A program made the position numbers and the translations under genes. This document shows positions 26,164-34,005 of a DNA stretch of 64,000 nucleotides, one piece after another. Each line of letters starts with the position of its first letter. The stretch's first letter is position 1. Source of the DNA: Pedobacter sp. KBS0701. GTDB taxonomy: Bacteria; Bacteroidota; Bacteroidia; Sphingobacteriales; Sphingobacteriaceae. Below the pieces are notes generated by a model. That model was not told where the DNA came from, ran no database searches, and saw only the letters and a list, made by a program, of their open reading frames with translations. The stretch is taken from NCBI RefSeq assembly GCF_005938645.2, contig NZ_CP042171.1:2356001-2420000 (forward strand), written 5' to 3'.

Positions 26164-27360
26164 CTAGCCTGTAAGCCCAAAACATTGGTGGGCAATTTCG
26201 TATTCTTCATTAGTTGGAATAACCAATATCTTAACCTTTGAATCGGATGTGTTAATCTCTTTTAGTTTACCATCATAGGCTGTATTTTGAGACGGATCTA
26301 ATTCAATACCAAGATAATTCAGCTTTGAGCATACTGCCTCACGCATGTTGCTATCGTTTTCACCAACACCTGCGGTGAATATAATGGCATCTATGCCGTT
26401 TAGTATCGCTGCATAAGCGCCAATAAACTTCTTAATGCGGTAAGCATATAACTCAAGAGCTAAAATCGCGGCAGCATTTCCCTCGTTTACCAGTTTTCTG
26501 ATGTCGCGCATATCACTTGAGCTACCTACTCCCAATAATCCTGACTGTTTGTTAAGCAAAGTACTCAATTGGTCCAGAGTATATCCAGAATGTTCCATTA
26601 AATGAAAAATAACCGATGGATCGATATCTCCGGAACGTGTACCCATCATTAACCCACTTAAAGGACCAAACCCCATACTGGTATCTATTGATTTGCCATC
26701 TTTAATAGCCGTTATACTGCAGCCGTTACCTAAGTGGATGCTGATTATTTTACTGGCTTTTTTGTCTAACCAATTAATCGCCTGCTCACTTACATATTTA
26801 TGGCTGGTACCATGAAATCCATATACCCTGATGCCATATTCTTTATAATACGATTCTGGAATGGCATAACGGTAAGCCTGTTCTGGTATAGTTTGATGAA
26901 AAGCAGTATCGAATACTGCGATTTGTTTCGCATTTACAAAGGTCTGTTCGGCCACTTCAATGCATTTATAATTAACCGGATTATGTAAAGGAGCAAGCGA
27001 GAAAAGTTTTTTGATCTGATGTTTTACCTCGTCAGTAATAATGGTCGGGCCTGAAAAATGTTCACCGCCATGTACTACACGATGGCCAACAGCTGCAATA
27101 TCATCCGGGCTGGCTATTACCGCATATTCTCCCTCTGTTAGTATTGCTAAAACCTGTTTTAATGCTTCACCATGGCTGGCTATAAAGCCTGACTCTTCAA
27201 TACTATATTTTTCACCATCGCTATAAACCGTATGTTTTATAAAAGAGCCTTCAATGCCAATCCGCTCTACCAACCCACTGCAAACAGGCGCTTTTTCCGG
27301 CATTTTAAAAAGTTGGTATTTTAAGGAACTACTTCCCGAATTAATTACTAAAATGTTCAT
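26164..27360 (-). CDS. ackA: acetate kinase
   Basis: A cytosolic enzyme making ATP and acetate from acetyl phosphate and ADP, or the reverse. The 398-residue protein has the canonical N-terminus MNILVINSGSSSLKYQLF, the AVGHRVVHGGE segment near residue 87, FDTAFHQTIP near residue 150, the phosphate-binding HLGNGCSITAIKDGKS near residue 208 and GVGENDSNMR near residue 330. Length is typical. It starts one base after the pta stop, so both are one operon for acetate overflow or assimilation. Confidence 0.95.
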   Translation of the reverse strand: MNILVINSGSSSLKYQLFKMPEKAPVCSGLVERIGIEGSFIKHTVYSDGEKYSIEESGFIASHGEALKQVLAILTEGEYAVIASPDDIAAVGHRVVHGGEHFSGPTIITDEVKHQIKKLFSLAPLHNPVNYKCIEVAEQTFVNAKQIAVFDTAFHQTIPEQAYRYAIPESYYKEYGIRVYGFHGTSHKYVSEQAINWLDKKASKIISIHLGNGCSITAIKDGKSIDTSMGFGPLSGLMMGTRSGDIDPSVIFHLMEHSGYTLDQLSTLLNKQSGLLGVGSSSDMRDIRKLVNEGNAAAILALELYAYRIKKFIGAYAAILNGIDAIIFTAGVGENDSNMREAVCSKLNYLGIELDPSQNTAYDGKLKEINTSDSKVKILVIPTNEEYEIAHQCFGLTG

Positions 27361-27361
27361 A

Positions 27362-29449
27362 TTAAATATCCTGGCATTGAATTGCTGTAATTACAACGGT
27401 GTTAAAAATATCATCTACCGTACAGCCACGGCTTAAATCGTTTATTGGTTTGTTTAGTCCCTGCAACATCGGACCAATTGCTAATGCACCTGTTTCGCGT
27501 TGTACCGCCTTATATGTATTGTTGCCTGTATTTAAATCGGGGAAAATCAGTACACTTGCTCTACCCGCTACTTCAGATCCAGGGAGTTTTTGTTTGCCCA
27601 CAAGTGGATCTACAGCAGCATCATATTGTATGGGTCCTTCAATTTTTAATTCCGGATGCCGCGCTTTAACTATGGCAGTGGCTTCTCTTACCCGTTCTAC
27701 ATCTTCACCTTCGCCTGATGTGCCGGAAGAATAAGACAGCATGGCAATACGTGGTTCAATGCCAAATTTGGCACTGCTTTCTGCCGAAGAAATTGCGATC
27801 TCAGCTAATTGCTGCGCTGTAGGATTGGGATTAACCGCACAATCGCCAAATATGGCCACCCGTTCTGGCAGGCACATAAAGAAAATGGATGAAACCACCG
27901 ATACACCGGGCTTTGTTTTAACAAATTGTAAAGCAGGCCTGATGGTATGCTGTGTGGTATGTACAGCACCCGAAACCATTCCATCGGCATCACCTTTGTA
28001 AACCATCATGGTTCCGAAGTAAGATACATCGGTCATCATATCTCTGGCCATTTCGAGGTTTACATTTTTGGTTTTGCGTAATTCATGTAAGGTATTTACG
28101 TAATCATTGTAATGCGACGAATGTCCTGGGTTGTGGATTTTTAAGGCATTGGTATCTAAATTTAATCCAAGTCTCTTAATGCTATTGGTAATTTCAACCG
28201 GATCGCCCAAGAGTGTAATGTCTACAATATCCTGTGTAATGAGTTTTTCTACTGCCTTTAAAATACGCTCATCATTACCTTCTGGTAAAACGATGTGTTT
28301 TTTATCGCGTTTGGCCCATTTAACCAATTGATACTGGAACATGTGAGGAGTAATACCCTGATAACTAAAAGTGATGATTTTATCATCCAGTGCTTTTATA
28401 TCCACATATTTTTCGAAAAGCTCTATTGCCAATGCAATTTTTTTCTTGTTTTCGATTGTGATCTTTGAGTGAATACTGCCAATAGTTGTTGTAGTTTCAA
28501 AAGTTCCCTTCTTTACCGCTATAATTGGGATAATGGTCTGTAAACCTTCAATTAATTTGATAATCGGCTCATCAGGTAAACTCCCGGCAGTTAAAACAAT
28601 ACCTGCAATTTTAGGATAATTGGCTGATAAATTGGCCTGAAGTGCACCAATAATAATATCGCCGCGGTCGCCTGGAGTAACAATAAGCAGGTTATCTTTA
28701 ATATGCCTTAAAAAATTAGGTAACATCATGGCGCCTGTTACGAAATTATCAACCTGATTATCCATCAGTTCAGTACCGAAAAGTACCTCGCCACCTAACG
28801 CCAATGTGATTTCTTGCATGGTTGGACTTTGCAGACCTGTCTCGGTAGGAATAACAGCGATAAGTAATTCGGCAGGCAATTGATTGCTTAAAGCTTGTTT
28901 AATACGGTCTGCTTCTTCCGGATTCACCATATTGGCCACCACACCTAATACCTGTACATCGCGCAACAGAAAGTTACGGTAAATATTGATGGCCGATTTA
29001 AAAAGCTGACTTGCCGTTTTGTTCTTTCCCGATACCACTATTAAAACCGGCGCCCCTAAGTTTTTGGCCATTAAGGCATTCGATTCGAATTCAAATGCCA
29101 TGCCTTCGCCTAAAAAATCGCTTCCTTCAATTACGGTGAAATCGTAGTTATCTTCTAGTTTTTTATATTTACTGATAATGGTATTGATAATTGCGCCACT
29201 ATCTTCTGCCTGGTGCAGCATTTCTTGCCTGGTAAAAGCAAAAGCATCCTCATAGTTAACAGGAAGCGAAAAATAGTTTAACATCGCTTCTACATGTTCA
29301 TCCTTTTTATTTGGATCGTCTTGCGCAATAATTGGTTTAAAATAGCCTACTTTTTGGGTTTTTGCCAGTAACATATTGATCATCCCGAAAGCAATTACTG
29401 ATTTTCCGGTATAAGGTTCGGCCGAAGCAATGAATATATTTTTAGTCAT
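27362..29449 (-). CDS. pta: phosphate acetyltransferase, long form
   Basis: Converts acetyl-CoA and phosphate to acetyl phosphate. The start at 29449 gives MTKNIFIASAEPYTGKS, the standard beginning of the family's P-loop-like N-terminal domain; an upstream ATG at 29479 adds ten unrelated residues. In 695 residues there is a CobQ-like domain (1-200), a DRTGG domain (about 205-320) and the catalytic PTA_PTB domain (about 370-690) with KHIVLPEGNDERILKA, VSGAVHTTQHTIRPALQ and SYSSGTSGEGEDVERV. It is the first gene of pta-ackA. The promoter lies in the 200 bases upstream. Confidence 0.95.
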   Translation of the reverse strand: MTKNIFIASAEPYTGKSVIAFGMINMLLAKTQKVGYFKPIIAQDDPNKKDEHVEAMLNYFSLPVNYEDAFAFTRQEMLHQAEDSGAIINTIISKYKKLEDNYDFTVIEGSDFLGEGMAFEFESNALMAKNLGAPVLIVVSGKNKTASQLFKSAINIYRNFLLRDVQVLGVVANMVNPEEADRIKQALSNQLPAELLIAVIPTETGLQSPTMQEITLALGGEVLFGTELMDNQVDNFVTGAMMLPNFLRHIKDNLLIVTPGDRGDIIIGALQANLSANYPKIAGIVLTAGSLPDEPIIKLIEGLQTIIPIIAVKKGTFETTTTIGSIHSKITIENKKKIALAIELFEKYVDIKALDDKIITFSYQGITPHMFQYQLVKWAKRDKKHIVLPEGNDERILKAVEKLITQDIVDITLLGDPVEITNSIKRLGLNLDTNALKIHNPGHSSHYNDYVNTLHELRKTKNVNLEMARDMMTDVSYFGTMMVYKGDADGMVSGAVHTTQHTIRPALQFVKTKPGVSVVSSIFFMCLPERVAIFGDCAVNPNPTAQQLAEIAISSAESSAKFGIEPRIAMLSYSSGTSGEGEDVERVREATAIVKARHPELKIEGPIQYDAAVDPLVGKQKLPGSEVAGRASVLIFPDLNTGNNTYKAVQRETGALAIGPMLQGLNKPINDLSRGCTVDDIFNTVVITAIQCQDI

Positions 29450-29649
29450 AATAATGAGCAATTTTATTGGAATAACCAATTAAGCCCAATATAGTTGGAA
29501 ATATTTATTTTAAAAACTAAAGTAGGTTAAGTTTTAAAAGGTTACACAAAGCCGTTATTAAATGGGTTTCAGAAGGATGTTTAAGGACCAGATAAAAAAC
29601 CGGATTAATATGGTTTTACCGGTGGATTAAACCATTCTTAAGCTGTTCT

Positions 29650-29868
29650 TTACGCATTTGACTCAATTAATAACTTTAACATTTTTAGCCTGTGTATGAG
29701 TGGCAGGTTCACTTTTGCATCAGGATTAAGCTTTAAAGGCATAAAATGGCTTTCCAGGAAATGGGCATAATCGGTGATTACGGTAGCCTGATTCAGATAA
29801 ATTGGAACCTCTTGCTTACCGGCTTGGGTAAAAAAATCTTCCAGCTGTTGTATTTCTTGGATAGTCAT
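29650..29868 (-). CDS. small DUF6965-like protein, 72 aa
   Basis: A 72-residue soluble protein. It begins with an amphipathic helix (IQQLEDFFTQAG), then a beta-like part (VPIYLNQATVITDYAHFLESH) and ends with a helical basic segment (LIHRLKMLKLLIE). The pattern of 'LNQATVITD..FLESH..LK.NP' resembles the short DUF6965 proteins of Bacteroidota, whose role is unknown. I am moderately sure of the family. It stands alone, 200 bases upstream of pta. Confidence 0.6.
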   Translation of the reverse strand: MTIQEIQQLEDFFTQAGKQEVPIYLNQATVITDYAHFLESHFMPLKLNPDAKVNLPLIHRLKMLKLLIESNA

Positions 29869-30056
29869 GCTACAAAGTTATCATTATGTAATGAGTCGGG
29901 ATAAACAAAATGAAGCATTGATAAGTATCTCTCTCATGTTCAATCTAAATAAATTTTTAGCTGCTGTTGTAAATATCCGAAATCTAATTTTAGCACTAAA
30001 AATTTTAGTTTAAATTTGTGCTTCCCTAATGAATGTTTTTATGGTGTGGACAGAGA

Positions 30057-30734
30057 ATGGATAATAGTGAAATGAAAAAAGATATCCTTCATTCTGATAT
30101 AATTCAGGATGTTTCATTAATTAAAAAAGAATATTACCGAAAAGAAACCGTGTGGCACCGGGACTGGAAGCTGGCTTTTCCATTGTCGTTTAGAGAGGTT
30201 GCCTTTTATGATGCTGCCAATTCCGATATTCACCGGGCCGATATATTTACGCCGTCAGGTTATACCATCGAGTTTCAAAATTCGCCAATAACACTTGCCG
30301 AACTTAATAGCAGGGAGGCTTTTTACCCAAATTTGATATGGGTATTAAATGGTAAAAAATTTAAGGGCTTTAAAATATTGAAACATTTGCCTGATGTAGA
30401 TGATCCGAAACTAAAGGATTATGAGTTCTGTCATTCCGATCATCTTTCGATGATTAGGAAAGCTGAGGTAATACAAGGAATAACCAATCCAAAAATACTT
30501 AATTTTTACCATCCTGAACTACAGGGGATTAAATTCACCTCCAACTTATATTCTTTTTGCTGGAAACAACCGCATAGTGTATGGTATTCAGCTACCGCTA
30601 AAATTATTGTTGATTTAGGGGGACATTTTTTGTATGAGCTAAAACAGCGTAAGCAATTAAATGGAAATTATCCATACTTAAAAATGTTGAAGAGAAAAAC
30701 ATTTATCGATTGGCATACCCCTCCAGAAGTTTAA
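30057..30734 (+). CDS. CoiA-like PD-(D/E)XK nuclease-fold protein
   Basis: About 225 residues. The start at 30057 is preferred to 30033, which would leave almost no leader after the TAAATTTG box at 30011-30018; 30072 is also possible. The central part HRADIFTPSGYTIEFQNSP matches the D...ExQ core of competence-protein-CoiA-like nucleases, followed by R-x-x-FYPNLIWVLNG. That gives Asp and Glu plus Gln as candidate catalytic residues. Such proteins are found with DNA uptake or as orphan nucleases. There is no signal peptide. No competence genes are nearby, so only a nuclease role can be proposed. Confidence 0.7.
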   Translation: MDNSEMKKDILHSDIIQDVSLIKKEYYRKETVWHRDWKLAFPLSFREVAFYDAANSDIHRADIFTPSGYTIEFQNSPITLAELNSREAFYPNLIWVLNGKKFKGFKILKHLPDVDDPKLKDYEFCHSDHLSMIRKAEVIQGITNPKILNFYHPELQGIKFTSNLYSFCWKQPHSVWYSATAKIIVDLGGHFLYELKQRKQLNGNYPYLKMLKRKTFIDWHTPPEV

Positions 30735-30796
30735 AACAAAATATAAGCTAAAAATGCATCTGGGATTTCGATACAGATAGGGGAAAGGAATAAAAG

Positions 30797-31006
30797 GAGG
30801 CTGTATCAAAGTAAATCTAGCAGTTAAGGCCATAATTTTATTTCGTTTCTCGTCATTCTCGCGCAGGCGGGAACCACGCAGTGCTCAGCGAAGCTAATCA
30901 TAAAGCGTGCTTCAATAGCAATAGGATCCCCAATCAAATTGGAATGACGAAGTATCAAAATATAATTTGCTTAGTGAGCCTGCGTAAATCCTTTTGATAC
31001 AGCCTC
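30797..31006. mobile_element. 210-bp element with 14-bp perfect terminal inverted repeats
   Basis: The ends GAGGCTGTATCAAA (30797-30810) and TTTGATACAGCCTC (30993-31006) are perfect complements. No coding capacity is seen inside, but a palindromic repeat at 30851-30950 is nested within it. Size and layout fit a miniature inverted-repeat element. A related, shorter pair of ends is at 31830-31969. It ends 10 bases after the stop of the DUF4142 gene and could act as its terminator. Confidence 0.65.
30851..30950. repeat. REP-like element, 'CGTCATTC...GAATGACG' family
   Basis: Starts CGTCATTCTCGCGCAGGCGGGAA and ends CAATCAAATTGGAATGACG, so its outer ends pair. Related copies lie at 36031-36118, 53611-53699 and, partial, 55527-55560. 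This one is nested within the inverted-repeat element at 30797. Confidence 0.65.
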
Positions 31007-31015
31007 TCAGCAATG

Positions 31016-31597
31016 TTACTTCATGCTGTCGTTTATTTTATTGATCATCACTAAATGGCTTTGAACAATTGGTGCAGTTTTAGTTGCAAAAGATTTAAGA
31101 TCTGCATCTTTTCCATCTTTTGATTCATCTTCCATTAATTTTAAGGTAGATTTATGTCCGTCAACCATGGCGCTAACATAAGCCTTATCAAAATCTACAC
31201 CTGTTTTTTTGCTCAGGTCATCCATTTTTTTCTTGTGCTCATCATCTACTGTACTTGGAAGCGTAATGTTTTTTTGTTTTGCTATCGCCATTAATTCGGT
31301 ATTTGCCATACCATGGTCTTTAACCATCATGGTTGCAAATTCTTTAACCTGTGGATTACTGCTTTTTTCGAGTGCCATTTTTCCCAATTCTACTTCGGCC
31401 ATACCGCCTACAGCGGCCTGTGTAGTAAATTTGGCATCAGCTTCTTCAACTGCAATTCCGCCCGTGGCTGCAACGTTAGAGGTGGTGTCTTTTGCACTGT
31501 TTAAACTATCGGCACTTTCTTTGGCATCTTTATTTCCTCCATTACAAGCCTGAAAAGCTAGGGCAGAAATGGCCATTACATAAATTAACTTTTTCAT
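31016..31597 (-). CDS. DUF4142 lipoprotein
   Basis: A 193-residue exported protein. The start at 31597 gives MKKLIYVMAISALAFQAC, a lipoprotein signal peptide with the lipid-accepting Cys at position 18. A low-complexity Ser/Thr/Ala linker follows, then a DUF4142 domain, a ferritin-like four-helix fold, with KSSNPQVKEFATMMVKDHGMAN and FDKAYVSAMVDGHKSTLKL as the paired repeat halves, each carrying a conserved histidine. The function of the family is unknown. A paralogue without a lipobox lies at 50726. An inverted-repeat element lies directly behind the stop. Confidence 0.85.
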   Translation of the reverse strand: MKKLIYVMAISALAFQACNGGNKDAKESADSLNSAKDTTSNVAATGGIAVEEADAKFTTQAAVGGMAEVELGKMALEKSSNPQVKEFATMMVKDHGMANTELMAIAKQKNITLPSTVDDEHKKKMDDLSKKTGVDFDKAYVSAMVDGHKSTLKLMEDESKDGKDADLKSFATKTAPIVQSHLVMINKINDSMK

Positions 31598-31988
31598 ATA
31601 CATTGTTTTTGTTGTATATGGATAACATGTTTTGACGCAAAAGGGTTTTAAGCTTTTTGAATAGTTGTAAAATCAGATAACAATCAGTTTAGTCAGAATA
31701 CTAAATAAGTTAACAGGGATAGGTTGATATTCTGCTAAAAGCCCCTGACATGAATTATCCCCTTCGAACCCGGTTGACTTCTTAGCATTCAGCTTCATTA
31801 AATGTGGGGGCAATGATAAAAGAAAGAACCTGTATCATAACTATAGAATCATCCTGAACTCATTAATAACCTTTCTTAAATGTCTTAAAAAGCGTTTCGA
31901 TACTTCGTCAAGCTCAGTACAGGTTAGGCTCAACGTGACAAATTCGATTGAATACAATTTATGATACAGCTCTCTTTTGTTTAAATTT
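31598..31988. other. spacer containing the second inverted-repeat element
   Basis: Apart from the element at 31830-31969, no gene or clear regulatory site is visible. The DUF4142 promoter must lie just upstream of 31597, where TTTTTGTTGTATATGG occurs, but no close -7 match was found. Confidence 0.4.
31830..31969. mobile_element. 140-bp element with 11-bp inverted ends, related to that at 30797
   Basis: CTGTATCATAA (31830-31840) and TTATGATACAG (31959-31969) are perfect complements and share CTGTATCA with the ends of the element 820 bases away. The interior carries 'gatacttcgtcaagctcagtacagg..caacgtgac', a sequence type common in small dispersed repeats, and no gene. Confidence 0.55.
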
Positions 31989-32189
31989 TTACAATTTTAC
32001 CCTTTTAGCTTTTGGTTCTGGTTTTTCAGGTAATTGTATCGATAAAATCAAATCAATGCTTTCCGAATTGGTTTCATAATCGGCTGCAATTTTTTCCCAT
32101 CTTTTTAATTCTGCCTGTAAGGTTTCAATTTCCTTACCTAAGGATTCGATCTTATTCTGGATTGATTTTCTAACGTTAGTATTTGCCAT
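31989..32189 (-). CDS. hypothetical coiled-coil protein, 66 aa
   Basis: A 66-residue protein, mostly one amphipathic helix: IQNKIESLGKEIETLQAEL repeats hydrophobic residues every three to four positions, then a tail rich in proline and lysine (LPEKPEPKAKRVKL). There is no signal peptide. The regular heptads and basic tail suggest a small oligomeric, possibly nucleic-acid-associated protein, but no family is recognised. It is single and divergent from the FNR-type regulator gene. Confidence 0.6.
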   Translation of the reverse strand: MANTNVRKSIQNKIESLGKEIETLQAELKRWEKIAADYETNSESIDLILSIQLPEKPEPKAKRVKL

Positions 32190-32385
32190 AACACAAAATT
32201 ATGATTTGATGGCATATCTTCGAACTTCTTTTTGCCAGTTGTGCTAATAAAAATTGCTAAGTGTTCTATTTCAATGGGTTTTATTCTTATAAAATTTTCA
32301 ACAATGGTTAAGAACAGTAGAATTTGCGACCGTAATATAAAATTGTATAATCATTTGCTATTTTTACCCAACATCCCTAAAGAAT

Positions 32386-33069
32386 ATGAAGAAAAATAGT
32401 AGCTGCGATCTTAATACGTGTTTTATGTGCCAATTCACATTAAAAGAGTGGCATCCTGCTATTGAGAGCCATAAACGAAATTTGGTTGTCAAAAAAGGGG
32501 AGGTGATTATCAACGAAGGAGATCCTGTTAGTGGTGTGTATTTTGTAACTTCTGGCAATGTGAAAGTGCATAAACAATGGGGCGATAAGGAACTAATTTT
32601 ACGCTTTGCAAATGATGGTGCCATAATCGGACATCGGGGAATTAGCAGCACCATTTCTACTTACCCGATTTCTGCAACTGCATTAGAAACCACTAAACTT
32701 TGTTTTGTTGATATCGAATTTTTTAAATCAACGATAAAAGTAAACCAGGAATTTGCCTATGGTTTATTGATGTTTTATGCCGATGAACTGCATGCTTCAG
32801 AAAAGAAAATGCGTAATTTGGCTTTAATGTCGGTAAAAGGAAGACTTGCAGTAGCCATTTTAGGATTGAGAGATCAATTTGGCTTAAATGAAGAAGGTTT
32901 TCTAAATCTGGCATTGAGCCGTCAGGATCTGGCTGCATTTACCGGTGCAACTTATGAAACCGTTTTTAGAACAATGAATGAGCTGCTCGCTGAAAAATTA
33001 ATTATAGTTGATGGAAAAAACATCGGTATTTTAAATGAACCCGGATTAATTGATTTGGGTAATAAGTAA
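32386..33069 (+). CDS. Crp/Fnr-family regulator with FNR-like cysteines
   Basis: A 227-residue transcription factor. Residues 25-140 form the cyclic-nucleotide-binding-type beta-barrel (VVKKGEVIINEGDPVSGVYF), followed by a long dimerisation helix and a winged helix with LSRQDLAAFTGATYETVFR near residue 177. The N-terminus carries C7, C12 and C15 and there is another cysteine, C106, in TTKLCFVD. Three N-terminal plus one central cysteine is the arrangement that holds the oxygen-sensitive 4Fe-4S cluster in FNR, though the spacing differs. It is followed by mobA and faces the nitrate genes, so an oxygen- or nitrogen-responsive control of them is likely but inferred. Confidence 0.82.
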   Translation: MKKNSSCDLNTCFMCQFTLKEWHPAIESHKRNLVVKKGEVIINEGDPVSGVYFVTSGNVKVHKQWGDKELILRFANDGAIIGHRGISSTISTYPISATALETTKLCFVDIEFFKSTIKVNQEFAYGLLMFYADELHASEKKMRNLALMSVKGRLAVAILGLRDQFGLNEEGFLNLALSRQDLAAFTGATYETVFRTMNELLAEKLIIVDGKNIGILNEPGLIDLGNK

Positions 33070-33188
33070 TTACAATTTAAGCTTTTTATTTTTACCCCGT
33101 TATTGTCATACTGAGCGTATTTGAAGAGTCTTTTCAAATATTCATTTGCACAGTTTCACTGTAAGTTTTTTTGCATTAAATCTTATAT

Positions 33189-33773
33189 ATGTTGGGAATC
33201 GTTTTATGTGGTGGACAAAGTTTGCGCATGGGCACTGATAAAGGTTTGCTTAGCCATCAGGATAAACTCTGGGCGAAGGTGGCAGCTGATAAACTGATAT
33301 CGCTAAACCTCCCCGTAAAATTTTCGGTCAATCCACTGCAGCAACCAACTTATGCGCATTATTTCGACGATCAGCAGCTGATCTCAGATAATCCTTCTCT
33401 TGATGTGAGAGGACCATTGCTGGGGATGCTTTCCGCACATTTATCAGATACTGAAGAAGATTTGTTTTTATTGGCTTGCGATATCTTGTTGATGGAATCC
33501 AGGTTGCTGGAAAAACTTATCCATTCAGCCAAAGCTGATGATTCTTTCGATGCCTACATCTTTACCAAGGACGGGCAACAAGAGCCCTTATGTGGAATTT
33601 ATAAATCGGAAGGGTTAAAAAAAATCATCTTTATGCTTCAAAATAATGCGCTGGTTAAACATAGTATGAAATATATATTGGGCAATTTACGGGTCAGCGA
33701 AATCGCTGTTAAGGAACATGATTATCGTTATTTTCTTAACTTTAACTCCCATGCTGAAATAAACGGTTTATAA
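33189..33773 (+). CDS. mobA: molybdenum cofactor guanylyltransferase, MobA-like
   Basis: A nucleotidyltransferase that attaches GMP to molybdopterin, giving the MGD form used by nitrate reductases of the DMSO reductase family. The 194-residue protein has the signature LCGGQSLRMGTDKGLL at its N-terminus, the base-binding region NPSLDVRGPLLGMLSA near residue 70, and a metal aspartate in LLACDILL near residue 98. Length is typical. It lies next to the FNR-type regulator and 230 bases from the nitrate reductase operon, which needs this cofactor. Other cofactor genes are not in the window. Confidence 0.85.
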   Translation: MLGIVLCGGQSLRMGTDKGLLSHQDKLWAKVAADKLISLNLPVKFSVNPLQQPTYAHYFDDQQLISDNPSLDVRGPLLGMLSAHLSDTEEDLFLLACDILLMESRLLEKLIHSAKADDSFDAYIFTKDGQQEPLCGIYKSEGLKKIIFMLQNNALVKHSMKYILGNLRVSEIAVKEHDYRYFLNFNSHAEINGL

Positions 33774-34005
33774 CCGGAGCTCGACAGGTGAGTTGTAAAG
33801 GTTGAATATCTTAGGTTTATTCTTAAATCTCATCGTCATGCTGAACTTTTTTTCGGCACCTTTTTCGGCAGGAAAGACCCTGACCACGGAGTAGCTATTA
33901 GGCCTTTAATAATATAAATACTGCTAATAAAATAAATTCAGGGGTGACGACCGCATTAACCTAAAATTGAACTTAAACAGTTAAAATATGTCATTAAATT
34001 CAGCT

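Noticed and set aside
27399..28331. Several plus-strand frames inside pta
   Set aside because: Antisense shadows of a strongly supported gene, with biased composition and no conserved motifs.
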